Shown: positions 45,701 to 57,532 of the stretch, piece by piece
Numbering within the stretch: position 1 is the first letter of the stretch
How the letters are laid out: each line of letters opens with the position of its first letter
Assembly (NCBI GenBank): GCA_017979445.1
Contig: CM030704.1
Coordinates: 14,863,658-14,927,657 of the forward strand
DNA from: Akebia trifoliata
Lineage: Eukaryota > Streptophyta > Magnoliopsida > Ranunculales > Lardizabalaceae
Length of the DNA stretch: 64,000 nucleotides
Direction of reading: 5' to 3'
Translations under genes and position numbers: made by a program
Notes under the pieces: generated by a model
What the model was told of the DNA's origin: nothing
The model's input: only the letters and a program-made list of their open reading frames with translations
The model's database searches: none

Positions 45701-46354
45701 ACCAAGGGTTATCTTGGATTTTGCTCAGTCTCCGCCAGGGTTATCTTGGATTTTGCTCAGTTGCCGCCAAGGGTTATCTTGGATTTTGCTCAGTTTCCGC
45801 CAAGGGTTAACTTGGATTTTGCTCAGTTTTCGCCAAGGGTTAACTTGGATTTTGCTCAGTTTCCGCCAAGGGTTATCTTGGATTTTGCTCAGTTTCCGCC
45901 AAGGGTTAACTTGGATTTTGCTCAGTTTCCGCCAAGGGTTATCTTGGATTTTGCTCAGTCTCCGCCAAGGGTTATCTTGGATTTTGCTCAATTGCCGCCA
46001 AGGGTTATCTTGGATTTTGCTCAGTCTCCGCCAAGGGTTATCTTGGATTTTGCTCAGTTGCCGCTAAGGGTTATCTTGGATTTGCTCAGTTTCCGCCAAG
46101 GGTTATCTTGGATTTTGCTCAGATGCCGCCAAGGGTTATCTTGGATTTTGCTCAGTTTTCGCCAAGGGTTATCTTGGATTTTGCTTAGATGCCGCCAAGG
46201 GTTATCTTGGATTTTGCTCAGTCTCCGCCAAGGGTTATCTTGGATTTTGCTCAGATGCCGCCAAGGGTTATCTTGAATTTTGCTCAGATGCCGCCAAGGG
46301 TTATCTTGGATTTTGCTCAGTTGCCACCAAGGGTTTTCTTGGATTTATGCTCAG
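45701..46354 (+). repeat. 3'-UTR tandem array, about 20 units of 33 bp (element D)
   Basis: The unit is CCGCCAAGGGTTATCTTGG followed by ATTTTGCTCAGTT. Each unit contains CCAAG-GGTTAT-CTTGG, a 5-bp hairpin. Because 33 is a multiple of three, one frame stays open for 246 codons (45536-46276). It is homologous to E's array at 57533-57912, where the hairpin is CCGAG/CTCGG. Confidence 0.92.
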
Positions 46355-46677
46355 TTTAAATTTACTTCATTTTGACTCTTTTCCAACTCAAACTCTTTGA
46401 AATCTATCTCAGATTTTGAGCCCACAAACTTGCACAGTTGTTATATCAGTCAAGGAGAATTTTTTAATTGAAGGATCTGACACTGCCAGTGAGAGCTCGC
46501 GCTCAAGGACCTGACATTTTTTTCTAGTTCGGGGAGAGTTTCATGCTCAATGATCCGAATACCCCGACGAATTGTTAAATCAGGCTGCAAAATGAACTGT
46601 CACTAGCTTTGGCATTCGGATATCGCACTAATCTACCAAGATAGATTTGCTATCTAGTTTGCTTCAACCCTCTGCCA

Positions 46678-46687
46678 AAGAGGGGCA
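46678..46687 (+). other. Polypurine tract of element D
   Basis: AAAGAGGGGC just before the 3' LTR, identical to A. Confidence 0.75.
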
Positions 46688-46689
46688 TC

Positions 46690-48464
46690 TGTAGACACCC
46701 CATTTTTGCATCCGCCTGATTAATCAAGTCGTCGACCCGATCGTAAAGGTTCCCAATGATGGATGTCTATTCCAATGCTTTATTTTGTTACCAGATATGT
46801 TTCAGAAATCCGAATGAGGTATCTCGAACTGACAAAACTTAGAAACCACGCTACGCTAGGAAAATACGACCCCAAAAACATATAAATCATCATCTTGCAA
46901 ATAAAAAAAGAAGCTTCACGATAAAAATCACTAAATTACAAAAATACCCCTAACATCAAAACAACTCTAGAGCCTGCATTACGCTTAGGAAAACCCACTC
47001 AAACACATAAAACAATAAATTGAAACCAAGTAAACCACTTCGCTAATTTTCACAAATTTTGATAAAATTATGAAAATACCCCTCATAAAGTTCACGATCA
47101 TTTCATACAAAAACTTCATAAATGACAAAAACCAACATTCCCATTGAATTCCTTACGAAAAACTGATTCCAAAACATCTTGGAACATTGAAAAACGACTT
47201 AAAACGTAAAAAATCCTCTCCGAGGGCAAAACGGTAATTTCACAATTTTCATAATTAAAAATTTCGAAATTAATAAATAAAACATTAAATAATTAAAGTG
47301 AAACATTAATGAAATTAATTTAAAAAGTTGAACCTAAAAAATCGATTAATTTGACTCTCACGCAAAATTGTTGAGGGTTCGTGGGATATTTCTTTAAGGA
47401 CCCCTCCATTTGGGGGTCCAAAGAATTAAAGATATAATAGAAAGGGGTTCTCCAAAATTTAAAATCAATCAAGCAAGACTAAAGTCAAGATATTAAAGTC
47501 AATCAAATAAGACCAAAGTCAAAATAAAAGTAAATCAAGCAAGACTGAAGTCAAGGTCAATCAAGTGAGACTGAAGTCAAAATTAAAGTCAATCAAGCAA
47601 GACTGAAGTCAAAATTAAAGTCAATCTCATAAGACTAAATTCAAAACCCTAAATTAAAACCCTAATCTAAACTAATCAAGTCAATCTCATAAGACTAAGG
47701 TCAAAACCCTAAATCCAAACCCTAATCTAAAACTAATCAAGTCAATCTCATAAGACTAAAGTCAAAACCCTAAAACCCTAAAGACTAAGTCAAAACCCTA
47801 ATTGAAACCCTAAAAGAAATCCTAATCAAACCCTAATACTTCTAAAAACTTTATAAATAGGAGCCTCCACACCCTATTTTCGGATCAAATTATAAACCCT
47901 AAGAGAAGTAGGTCTAGAAGCTCCCCTAGCCCCCCATAAACCCTAGTTTTGGAGCCTCAACTCCTTAGCTAACATCCCTCCTTCAATTTTAGTCTACAAA
48001 ACACCCAAAAGCCTTCTAAAAACATCCCCAAATCCGCAACGAACTTGAAGAGTTCAGATTCAAAAAATAAGGAGATACCTTGCCTCGGAGATCCGAAGTC
48101 AAATCCGGAAGCAGAATGAAGCAAGGGAGCACGGTACAAGGAGTTCTTTTTGTCAGATCTGAGGGAACCAAGTCCTTGCCATCGGAAAGGTAAACCTTTT
48201 ATTTTTATTTATTTTCTTATCTAGGTTTTAGCAATGTAATTTACTTGGGAATTTAGTAGAGACCGGCTTTGGCCGGGCGGGGTTGGTGCCTAACACCTTC
48301 CAACCCCGTAACTTGATCCCGAATTCAGTTTTTTTGGTTTTAGATTAGTTTTTATCCGTTTAGAGTCATTGATCGGTTCCTAGACCGTAATAACTAGGTG
48401 GCGACTGCCAAACCTCAAGGGTCAAAAGCGGATCCGCGTACCCCGCGGATCGAGGGCGCTTTCA
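46690..48464 (+). repeat. 3' LTR of element D
   Basis: Nearly identical to the 5' LTR with scattered single-base differences. Carries the telo-box array, TATA box and both hairpins. Confidence 0.93.
48431..48451 (+). other. U5-end hairpin, element D 3' LTR
   Basis: GATCCGCG-TACCC-CGCGGATC; only the loop differs from the 5' LTR. Confidence 0.7.
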
Positions 48465-48469
48465 GTGCG

Positions 48470-48748
48470 TCACAACTCAGTCCAGGCTTGGAGCAAATGG
48501 TTAGACTCTCGCCTTGCCCGTCATATCTGTTTAAGATGTCCTTGGTGGATGAGTGATCCCCTTGTTCTAGGAACCAAAGGATCCTACCATATCCGTCTGA
48601 TCGGTTTAGAAGAAACTTCTTTTTACTATCTTAATTTGATCCCAGAACAGTATGAAGTACCTATAGAGTCCTCTTTGCCTCAACCCAAAGCTTTCTTTCC
48701 CCCTGAGTCTTTGATAGAAAAGTTAGTGCATCTCATTGAGAAGACTTG
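48470..48748 (+). pseudogene. Element E ORF1, second part
   Basis: It resumes E's ORF1 directly after element D. About 93 codons are open, with WSKWLDSRLARHI, WWMSDPLVLGTKG, VPLIG-like IRLIGLEE and YLNLIPEQY, ending at TGA 48747. From memory this fits the C-terminal half of Tat/Ogre ORF1 proteins, which is Trp- and Leu-rich. Adding it to the last open part before D (37239-37523) gives one readable stretch across the insertion, once one copy of GTGCG is discounted. The role of ORF1 is not established. Confidence 0.7.
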
Positions 48749-49209
48749 AAACAAACGCACCTTAGGGTATCCAGACGGACTAGCAGAATTCAAAGAGCCA
48801 GTTGTTAGAGCCAAGAGGATCAAGCCTGATAGCAATCCTGATGACCATCAAGATAAAGCCAAGCGTCCATGTAAAAAATAGTTTAAGTTAAATTGGTGGA
48901 AAGATGTTTTAATGAGAACATTTATTTGTCAATCATTTTCAATAAAGCTATGTTTCTTTTGAATAAATATTTATTTCCCTTTTTGAATAATCATTCCGTG
49001 AATGGATTAATTAGTGGATTGGTGCACAAACCTCAATAAAATGATTCCTTAAAATGTTATCAAGGGGGTAATACTGAAATTAACTAAATCTACCTTTGAT
49101 GGGGTCATATAGGATTATCATTGCACCCAAACTCAAGCGTCCACCTCCTAGTTGGAGTTGTAAGTCCAGTCGATTAGAACGAGCTACAGTACCAAGTCAA
49201 CAAGCAGAG
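48749..49209 (+). other. Spacer between ORF1 and gag in element E
   Basis: Non-coding, about 460 bp. Sequence around 49010-49200 (GGATTGGTGCAC, TTATCAAGGG) is kept in A (6330-6530) and D (42715-42925), so it survived the deletions in those elements. An upstream in-frame extension of gag to 49096 is possible, but the conserved start fits 49210. Confidence 0.55.
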
Positions 49210-51072
49210 ATGGCTTCAGAATCTGAGCTCACAGAGATCCGTAAGATCTTGACAGCCTTTGCCAATGATATTGACAGTATAAAAGGCAAAGTGGAAGTAT
49301 TAGAACAGATCTCGGAATCAACGGACAATCCCCTAGATGATCCAAAAGGAAAGAAGGTAAAAGAAAAACGTCCACGTGAAGTCTTCGAATTCGACGGAGA
49401 TGAAGAGTATGTTGATGAAAATCCGATGTTAACTAACAGAATGTCTCAATTAGAGTCAGCTATGAAGAGTATAAAGGGCATCGATGAAATTGCAGCAGGG
49501 ATTGAAGCTCTGAACCGCATCCCTAGAATTCATCTGCCAGAGAAATTTGTGATGCCTGAAATGGATAAGTTTAGTGGCATAGGGTATACAAAAACACATC
49601 TTAAGGTGTATGTTACTAACATGTGTACTATGGGGCTCAGCGACAAACAGATGACATTATTGTTTCAAAGAACCTTGTCAGGATCAGTACTACGTTGGCT
49701 GATGTCTCAAGATCCAGTTAATGTGGGTACATGGGAGAACATGTCAAAGGCCTTCTGGCATCACTATAAGTATAGTACCAAGATTGAGACTTTAAGAAGG
49801 GATTTGGAAGCAACTAAACAGAAAAATGGGGAGACATTTACTGATTTATTGGTCGTTGGAGGGCCAAGGCTGACCAAATGTGGGATAGACCTTCGGAGAA
49901 GGAACAAGTAGCAATTATCCTAAAGAAGCACTCGAAAGGATATGCTCAGCACCTAGTGGCCCAATATCTCCCTTCTTTTGAGTCCTTGTTACAAGCCGGA
50001 ACCCAACTCGAGGACGTTTTTGCCTCTAGGGTTCTTTCTAACCCCTTGGATAACAAATCTAAGAAACCCTATGTTCCCAAAGCTAGTACCAACCATGTCT
50101 ACATAGCCAATACGTCAGCCATCCCAGCTCAACCCCCAGTCCGGACTAATAACCAGGTTCACTCAAGTCAACCTCGAACTCCACGTCAGTTTACCAATCT
50201 AGGGATGAGTCTCACTATAGCTCTTCACAAATTGATAAAAAAAAGGGCTTATTACCCCCATCCAACCCCGACCTTTGCCTAATCCCTTGCCAGCTGGACA
50301 CAATTCTAACTTGTTCTGCGAGTTTCATCAAAATTCTAGCTATCACACGGATCGATGTATCACCAGCTCAACCCCCAGCACGAACTAATAACCAGGTTCA
50401 CCCAAGTCAACCTCGAACTCCGCGTCAGTTTACCAATCTAGGGATGAGTCTCACTATAGCTCTTCACAAATTGATGAAAAAAGGGCTTATTACCCCTATC
50501 CAACCCCGACCTTTGCCTAATCCCTTGCCAGCTGGACACAATTCTAACTTGTTCTGCGAGTTCCATCAAAATTCTGACCATCACATGGATCGATGTATCA
50601 CCTTACGCCATGCCATTCAAAACCTTATTCAAATGTCACCACTAATCCACTACCTACCTATGAACCTCCACAAATCCTAAATATGGTTTCCCATACCCCA
50701 TTACTATTCGATCATGTCTCTCTTATCCATCCAATCCAGGTCAAACCGCCTAGTTACCCCCTTGTCGGGATAGCTTTCACTGATGAGGTTTTTACTACGA
50801 ACTATGAACCATTTGATCTAACCTCGGATGATACATATTGTTTATCCCCGCCTCACTACAGTAGTCCCGCATTCACTAGTTACCTGTTGGCTCAAATGAA
50901 CCTGAAAAGTCCTGTATCTTTGATAGATGAAGATCCATACTTGTTGACTGAAGAAGATAAGCCTTTCTCCTTCTCCTATGATGAAGTTAGACATATGACT
51001 CGAAGAGGAAGAGTTTTTAAGCCACAAGAACTCTGCATTGATAATCCTGCAGCCTTGGCAAGGAAAGAATGA
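49210..51072 (+). pseudogene. gag: Element E gag
   Basis: Start chosen at ATG 49210 (MASESELTEIRKIL). This is the structural protein that would form the virus-like particle and bind element RNA. Residues 1-80 are charged and coiled-coil-like. A matrix/capsid-type region follows with LPEKFVMPEMDKFSGIG, YVTNMCTMGLSD and a W-x-x-M-x-x-A-F-W-H-H-Y motif. A frameshift near 49855-49870 separates it from its continuation (IILKKHSKGYAQHL). A knuckle-like C-x-x-x-H...H-x-x-x-C motif lies near 50550-50600. A 239-bp tandem duplication (50126-50602) copies the region up to and including this motif and breaks the frame. The conserved DEVRHMTRRGRVFKP block at about 50980 precedes a stop at 51070. It is non-functional. 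Confidence 0.85.
50126..50602 (+). repeat. 239-bp tandem duplication within element E gag
   Basis: Copy 1 is 50126-50364 and copy 2 is 50365-50602, nearly identical (both begin AGCTCAACCCCCAG). The unit length is not a multiple of three, so it shifts the frame. It covers the linker and the Cys/His motif. Confidence 0.9.
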
Positions 51073-52145
51073 GAAGATCCCATCAAAGAAAACATCGAAG
51101 AAGATAACTCTGTGATCAAGAAGTTAAAGAAATCAGGGGCCAATATCTCAGTATGGGGTTTACTCATGGCTTCCACTGCTCATAGGGAGGCTATTATCAA
51201 AGCACTAAACACAGCCCAAGTCTCCCTTGATACTTCTCCAGATCAGCTGGCCAGTATAGTAGGGGCAACTTACGTGGAGAATATCCTATCGTTCTCGGAC
51301 TCAGATCTTCCAAAAGAAGGGGCAAACCACACTAAGCCATTGCACATTATAGTTGACTGTAACGGGATGAGGGTACCTCTAATTTTGATTGATAATGGGA
51401 GTGCACTGAATGTTTGCCCTTTGAAGACGGCTACTTGTCTAGGGTTTAAGGCTGAAGACCTCAAACCCACTAATCAAGGTGTTAGGGCCTATGATAACAC
51501 CAAGAGGGATGTACTGGGAATTTTGCACCTTCGATTGTCCACAGGCATAGTAGAATTTCTTGTGGAATTTCAAGTTATTGATATCCAGTCTTCTTTCAAT
51601 TTACTGTTAGGGAGACCATGGTTACACCAGATCAAAGCCATCCCTTCCACGCTACACCAGAAGGTCAATTTTATCAAGGATGGGCTAGTGATTACTTTCA
51701 TGGAGATGCTGAAATTGTAGGAATCGTAAACAGAACTGAGGCCAAGAATGAGCCACTGCTTGAGATTCAGCCAGAACAACAGGGAATAGAACTTGGCAGG
51801 CTTGAATTCGAGAAGATCTGCTCAATTCAATGGGATCACTCGGTGAAAGAATATTTTCCTATTGAGAACACCTCTAACGGCTATATGGCCAATATGTTCA
51901 AAAAAATGAGATTTTTCCCTGGTATGGGCCTAAGTCGCAAACAACAAGGTATTAAAGAGGCATTGGTGATTAAAGAAGTCATTGGCACGTTCGGGTTAGG
52001 AAATAAGCCTACTAAGGAAGAATGGGCCCAATACTGGAAGACAAAGGGGGACAAGGCAATTGCAAAAAGGCAAAGGCGCACCACGGATCTCATTAAAATG
52101 AAGCATTATCGTAAGACCCTTAATGGCTATTTTGTGAAAGAATGA
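51073..52145 (+). pseudogene. Element E protease and G-patch-like linker
   Basis: This is the aspartic protease that would cut the polyprotein. The active-site motif LILIDNGSALNVCP lies near 51380-51420. Asp-Asn-Gly-Ser in place of the usual Asp-Thr/Ser-Gly is, from memory, common in Tat elements. The flap side and the closing NLLLGRPWLH motif (about 51598-51627) follow. A frame change near 51690 moves to a second open piece (51700-52145) with NMFKKMRFFPGMGLSRKQQGI, which resembles a G-patch: G-M-G-L-x-x-x-x-x-G. The frame ends at TGA 52143. Upstream, the stop at 51070 separates it from gag; in relatives the two are read through as one protein. Confidence 0.8.
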
Positions 52146-53640
52146 GAAAACTTCCGTTACTGTGGGTTCCTAGAGCCGTTCATTGATCACATCACAGGTA
52201 CTCGTCTGTCGGGATTTGAAATTTTATTTGGCATGGAGTGGCCTAAAAAGGAAGCAAGCACAGAAGTTGAAGAGAAGGAAGTTGAAGACTGGCAGCTCGA
52301 TCTGGACTCCCTCAACATTGATTAGCTATTCATTGAAGATCACAGTGTTCTAGTGTTGTCAGTTGAGAAAGGGATCCTAAATCCCCAATCTGTAATCAAA
52401 CCCGTTGTTGGATGTCTCTCTAACTATCATGTAATTAGTCATATGTTGAACGTTAAGGCTGGGTCTGTCAGCCCCATTAGTCCTATTTAGTCTGACATAC
52501 CAGTTGAGTCCTTTATTTCTGTTGAGTCGAGTAAGTTAGTTATTTCTGTTGAGTCTGTTATTTCTAGTAAGTCTGTTTTTCCTACTAAGTCAAGTAAGTC
52601 TATCAAATCTGCAATGAGTCCTGTTACCCCATTTCTTTTTAATGAAATGAAAGAAATTTTTGACTACCCCAAGCGCAATAATAATTTAACTAATAATCTG
52701 ACTTCGGAAGGAGAGTTGTCTGACGAAGAACCTCCCCCTGAAATAATCAAGTTACTTGAACAAGAAGATGAACATCAGGCTCAACCTCTAATAGAAGAAG
52801 TAGAGGTTCTCAACCTCGGAACAAAAGAAAGTCCTCAAGAAATTCGGATTAGGCTTACTTTATCTCCAGATGAACGCAAAGGGTTAGTAGACTTGCTCAG
52901 AAAGTTCAAAGACGTGTTCGCTTGGTCTTATAAGGATATGTTGGGGGTAAACACAAACATTTTTCAACATTGGATTCCGTTATATCCTGATGCTCGACCA
53001 ATCAAACAGAAACTTCAATGTATGAAACCGGAATGGACTCTGAAGATTAAATAAGAAGTTACGTAGCAGATTAACGCTGGATTCTTAGAAGTAGTATAAT
53101 ACCTTGAGTGGATTGCCAATGTCATCCCGGTGCCGAAAAATGATAGAAAGGTAAGAATGTGAGTGGATTTCAAAGACCTAAACAAAGCAAGCCCAAAAGA
53201 TAGTTTTCCTTACCACACATAGATGTTCTAGTAGATAGTACAGTAGGACACGCTTTGTTGTCCTTTATGGATGGTTTTTTAGGGTACAATCAGATAAAAA
53301 TGAATCCTCGAGATATGCAAAAAACGTCGTTCATCACACAGTGGGGCACCTTTTGCTACAAGGTTATGCCTTTTCGTTTGAAGAACACTAGAGCCACCTA
53401 TCAAAGAGTAGCCATGACTTTACTACATGACATGATACACAAGGAAGTTGTAGTCTATGTAGATGATATGATAGTCAAATCTAAGGAACAACTAGGGTAC
53501 GTTGCTGCGTTAAAAAAATTTCTCACAAGGATTCAAAAGTATCAACTCCGCCTCAACCCGCAAAAATGCGTATTTTGAGTAACTTCTAAAAAACTATTAG
53601 GATTTGTGGTCAGTCAAAGAAGGATCGAAGTAGACCCTGT
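52146..53640 (+). pseudogene. Element E reverse transcriptase
   Basis: The linker (52146-52610) has several stops. The RT proper starts near 52850 (LTLSPDERKGLVDLLRKFKD) and includes FAWSYKDMLG, the KLQCMKPEW block, a VDFKDLNKASPKD stretch near 53165 and the palm segment YVDD in VVVYVDDMIVKS near 53455. The Asp-Asp pair of the active site is intact. Stops lie at 53052, about 53064 and about 53096, a frame change occurs before 53255, and a further stop is at 53576. The domain order and motifs are those of Ty3/gypsy RT, with best fit to Tat. A and D keep only the first part. Confidence 0.85.
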
Positions 53641-53662
53641 GAAGATTAAAGCTATCTAAGAG

Positions 53663-54331
53663 ATGCCACCGCCTGAGACTGAAAAGCAAATTCGAGGTTT
53701 TTTGGGTAGAATCCAATATGTCAGTAGATTTATCGCTCAACTCACCAATGTCTACGAACCTATTTTCAAGCTTCTCAAGAAGAATGAACCAACAATTTGG
53801 AATGAGCAATGTCAAAAGACTTTCAACCAAGTCAAGGAGTATCTCTCGAACCCGCCTATTTTGGTTCCACCTACACCAGGTGAACCACTTCTTCTTTATC
53901 TGTCAGTCACAGAAGAAGCTATGGGATGCATGCTTGCACAGTATGACAAAGATACTCGCGAAGAAATGGCTATATACTACATCAGCAAAAAGATGTTAGA
54001 GTATGAACGAAAGTATTCAACCCTCGAAAAAACTTGCTTAGCACTGGTATGGGCTACTCAGAGACTCCGGCACTATATGCTATCTCATTCAATTATCTTA
54101 TTATCTCGGATGGATCCTCTCAAGTATCTTTTCGAGAAGCCGGCGTTGATAGGGAGAACCGCGCGATGGTTATTGTTGTTATCAGAGTTTGACATCATGC
54201 ATGTTAAACAGAAATCTATCAAGGGGAGAGCTGTAGCTGAATACTTGGCAGATCACCCTGTAGTAGAAGGAATAAGGCCTGTTGATCAATTCCCAGATGA
54301 GAACATCTTACATGTTGAAGAAGAACCGTAA
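53663..54331 (+). pseudogene. Element E RNase H (first, gypsy-type)
   Basis: It follows RT in the order expected. The connection region (KQIRGFLGRIQYVSRFI) leads into RNase H, with LLLYLSVTEEAMGCMLAQ where the first catalytic Asp would normally be (Asp replaced by Ser-Val, so the site is degenerate, as I recall for elements with a second RNase H). EYERKYSTLEKTCLALVWA carries the second acidic residue, and a C-terminal GRTARWLLLLSEFDI block follows. This domain and everything to 56065 share one frame, broken only by nonsense codons up to about 55990. The frame closes at a TAA, 54329-54331. Confidence 0.8.
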
Positions 54332-54865
54332 AATCAAACATGGTGGCTGTACTTTGATGGAACCGCAAATCAGAATGGGTATGGAATAGGGGCAGTCCTG
54401 TTTTCTCTAGAAGGATGCCACATTCCGATCACCATTAAGTTAGTTTTTTCTAACACCAGTAGCACAGCTGAATATGAGGCATGCATCGCAGGGCTCGAAG
54501 CAACTTTGAACCTGGGTATTACAGAAATTGAAGTTTTTGGAGATTCAACCTTGGTCATACATCAGTCATTAGAAAAAAGGAAAACTAAGGACGACAAGTT
54601 GAAGCCTTATCATGAGTATCTGTTAAACTTAGTGAGTAAGTTTAAATCTATCTTGTTCCAACACTTGTCAAGGGAAGATAACAGATTTGCTGACTCTTTA
54701 GTCACCCTGTCTTCGATGATCCATTTACCCCTTGGCATGGAATTAAGGCCAATCACTGTTGAAGTCAAAGACAAACCTACATATTTCCATCAGATCATCA
54801 TTTCTACTCGGCTACCTGATGGGAAGCCATTGTACACAGATAGAAAGAAAGTGTTGGAAAAATAA
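54332..54865 (+). pseudogene. Element E second RNase H (archaeal type, aRH)
   Basis: Directly after the TAA in the same frame, WWLYFDGTANQNGYGIG begins a type-I RNase H. All four acidic landmarks are visible: Asp in YFDGTAN, Glu in TAEYEACIAGL, Asp in FGDSTLVIHQ and Asp in DNRFADSLVTL. A second RNase H between the first and integrase is the hallmark of the Tat/Ogre lineage and is the strongest classification evidence in this window. It would help degrade the RNA strand during cDNA synthesis. The frame ends at TAA 54863. The catalytic residues remain despite the surrounding stops. Confidence 0.88.
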
Positions 54866-54871
54866 GAATTC

Positions 54872-56065
54872 TTGAAAGAAGCATTAAGGAAGGAACGACA
54901 AATCCTACTAAGATTAGTATCTCAATTCATCCTGTGCGCAGGAAATTTATACAAAAAGTTTTATGATGGGATTCATTTGTCGTGCGTTGATGAAGATCAA
55001 GCTGAACAGATAATGGTTGAACTACATTCAGGGGAATGTGGCCCCCACATGAGTGGAAAAATGTTAGCTAAGAAAATTATGAGACAAGGGTACTACTAGC
55101 CTACGATGGAAACAGATTGTCATCACAGGGTCAAAACCTACCACAAATGCCAAATACATGCAAATCTCATACATGTGTCACCATCTCAATTAGTTGGTAT
55201 GACTTCACCTTGGCCATTCTCAGTTTGGGGAATTGACATTATTGGTAAAATATCACCTAAGGCATCAAACGGGCATGAATACATTCTAATTGTTATCGAT
55301 TATTTTACTAAGTGGGTTGAAGCTGCCTCTTATTCTGTCCTCACTGCGCCTCGAGTTGCAAAGTTTATCTAAACAAACATCATCAGTCAATACGGGGTAC
55401 CTACGGAGTTGATTTCTGATAACGGGTCACACTTCAAAGTTGAGGTTATTACATTATGTTCAAAGTTCAAAATCTTACACCACAAATCATCTCCTTACCA
55501 TCCTCAGACTAATGGAGCAGTCGAAGCAGCTAATAAGAATCTTAAGACTATCATCAGGAAAATATGTCAATCACATCGAGATTGGTCAGAAAAACTGCCA
55601 GTTGCGCTATGGACATATCAAACTTCAATTCGATCCTCTAATAGAGCTACTCCCTACTTCTTAGTGTATGGCATGGAAGCAGTCTTGCCAGTTGAAATGG
55701 AAATTTTGTTTCTCAGGGTCTTGTTGGAAAGTCAGTTGTTAGAACCAGATTGGGTTCATCAACGGTATGAAGAATTAAATCTGATCGAAGAAAAATGACT
55801 AAGAGCTTTGTATCACGTGCAAGCTTATCAAAGAAGAGTCGTCTGTGCGTTTGACAAAAAGATTAAGGCCCGTCACTTACAAGTCGGGGATTTAGTACTC
55901 AAAGAGAATCGGGCACCTATCTTTGACCCTATAGGGAAGTTCAAACCAAATTGGGGAGGTCTGTTCATCATCAAGGAAATATTACCAGGAAAGTTGTCAG
56001 GCTTCAAGATCATGATGGAATCGAATTACCAGAACCAACCAACCAACCTTGACCAAATCAAATAG
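54872..56065 (+). pseudogene. Element E integrase
   Basis: In order: an N-terminal linker, an HHCC-type zinc finger (HSGECGPHMSG, then HHRVKTYHKCQ), the catalytic core with WGIDIIGKI (first Asp), SDNGSHFK (second Asp) and VEAANKN (Glu), and the C-terminal region ending NLDQIK. The catalytic triad is visible. In-frame stops lie at 55097, 55370 and 55796. The last is TGA where element A has CGA (Arg). A one-base loss near 55990 shifts the last 25 codons relative to A. A and D keep only the part after about 55338. Confidence 0.88.
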
Positions 56066-56308
56066 TACTACATTTAAGAAGGCCATCTTTGGCTGAATCA
56101 ATTCTCATATTACCCAGTTTAATATATCATTTCTCAACCCCTTTGCAGCCTTTTCAAAAAGAAAAATTATGCCTTCTTCTTTCTCAGCCCGATCACCTAA
56201 CCTAGGAGAGGGAAGATTCGAACTACGTTTTGGTCTGATCCCAAAATTCTGGGGTACGTAGGCAACCTGAGAAGTTACTTCAGGCCCGACCACATCAAAA
56301 TAATAAAT

Positions 56309-56345
<37 letters not shown>

Positions 56346-57532
56346 CCTAACAAAGAAAAATCTAAAAAGAAAAAAATTCAACAGAAGAAGAAATATCATC
56401 CAAAATGGGGAAGAAAATTCAAGAAAAAGAAAAAAGAAAATAATTTAAAAGGAAATGCCACACAAGGGGCATTTAGGTTTTTGAGCCTCAAAATTCCTTT
56501 CTTTTTATGCCCAGTCCTAAGCCTACCCATAAAAGTTCTCCTAAGTACTGTGCGAAAAGTCAAGGAAGATAACAAAACATGATCAGACAGCAATTCCATA
56601 AGGAATAAAAGAAAAAAAAAAAAAAAAAGCCTGCAAGGTTGAAAACCCCAAAAGGACGACTTGGCAAAAAATTAAGGCAAGCTCGCAAGGTTGAAAATCC
56701 GAAAGGACAACTTTGGCAACAATCAGAGCAAAAGAAAAAAAATTCTCGCTAGATTGAAAACTTAAAGAGGCGATCTAAGCAAAAGTTAGAGCAACAAAGC
56801 AAAATAAAAGAAAAACTAAGAGCAGTCCAAGCTGAAATATTAGAAGTCCGAATAATCAAGTTCAATACTTAGTTTAAACCAAGCAAAGACTTATAAACCA
56901 CAAGTATCTTGTTTACGATCGATCTGAAAATTTTTACTTCCCCAAGTGAACCAAGGGAGAGAAGGGTAAATTCTATGACGAGTCTCAAAAGGAAATATTT
57001 TGTTCTTTTGAGCCTAACTCAAAATCTTCAATAAAATTAATCAAAATTAAAAGTTGGATCTTTATTGCGCTTGTAGTAATCAAATATTTCAAACCTTCAT
57101 ACAAGGGGCATTTTCTTTTCCCTCTAAATATGTGATTTCCCCCATTATACTAGGGGCATTTTTTAAATTTTTGCATGATGTGTTCAATTATCTTCAATTT
57201 CATGTTTATTTTCAAATTAGGGGTATTTTATTTTTGAGCAATGTTAATCCTAAAAGATAATGAGAACCCCAAACTTAAGGTTACCCTCTTGATAATAGTT
57301 TTTCGAAAAACTCTTGAGGTTCAAAAGAAATAAAAACTCAGGTTTTAAATTCATAAGACTTTTGGATAAAACCTTGAGGTTTAAACAAATGCATTTTGGA
57401 TCTCACATAGGAGATAGGGCATTCATTCTGTCCCAGATCTATTCATTCCCAGATTCAACCCCTCTTTTCCAGATTCATTTTCAATCGTTCTTTCCCAGAT
57501 TTATTCCTTAATTCTCAGTTTTACTCAGTCAG
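56066..57532 (+). other. Element E 3' UTR, first part
   Basis: Non-coding, homologous to A and D, including the conserved TACGTTTTGGTCTGATCCC block near 56225, an (AT)n run (56311-56342) and the hairpin modules. Small frames here are not supported. Confidence 0.7.
56634..56777 (+). other. 3'-UTR hairpin modules (element E)
   Basis: Three modules: an imperfect CAAGGT/ACTTG near 56634-56664, CAAGGTT/AACTTTG (56686-56715, one G-U pair) with inner UCC-GAAA-GGA, and CTAGAT/ATCTA (56749-56777). Confidence 0.6.

Larger units (their letters stand above)
37529..48464 (+). mobile_element. Element D: complete non-autonomous Tat/Ogre-lineage retrotransposon
   Basis: D is 10.9 kb with LTRs 37529-39306 and 46690-48464, duplication GTGCG on both sides (37524-37528, 48465-48469), a primer site and a purine tract. 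The two LTRs differ at only a few positions in the stretches I compared, so D is younger than A. It lacks ORF1, gag, protease, RT body, RNases H and the integrase start, with breakpoints matching A's. It keeps the leader with UUCG hairpin, a pol remnant, 3'-UTR modules and a 33-bp tandem array. It sits inside ORF1 of element E in the same orientation. Confidence 0.92.

Noticed and set aside
45725..45991. 88-residue minus-strand frame (SKIQDNPWRKL repeats)
   Set aside because: Antisense shadow of the same 33-bp array.
45536..46276. 246-codon open frame made of an 11-residue repeat (PPRVILDFAQF)
   Set aside because: It is the 33-bp 3'-UTR array read in frame; 33 is a multiple of three, all three frames are largely open, and E's homologous 33-34 bp array does not keep the frame.
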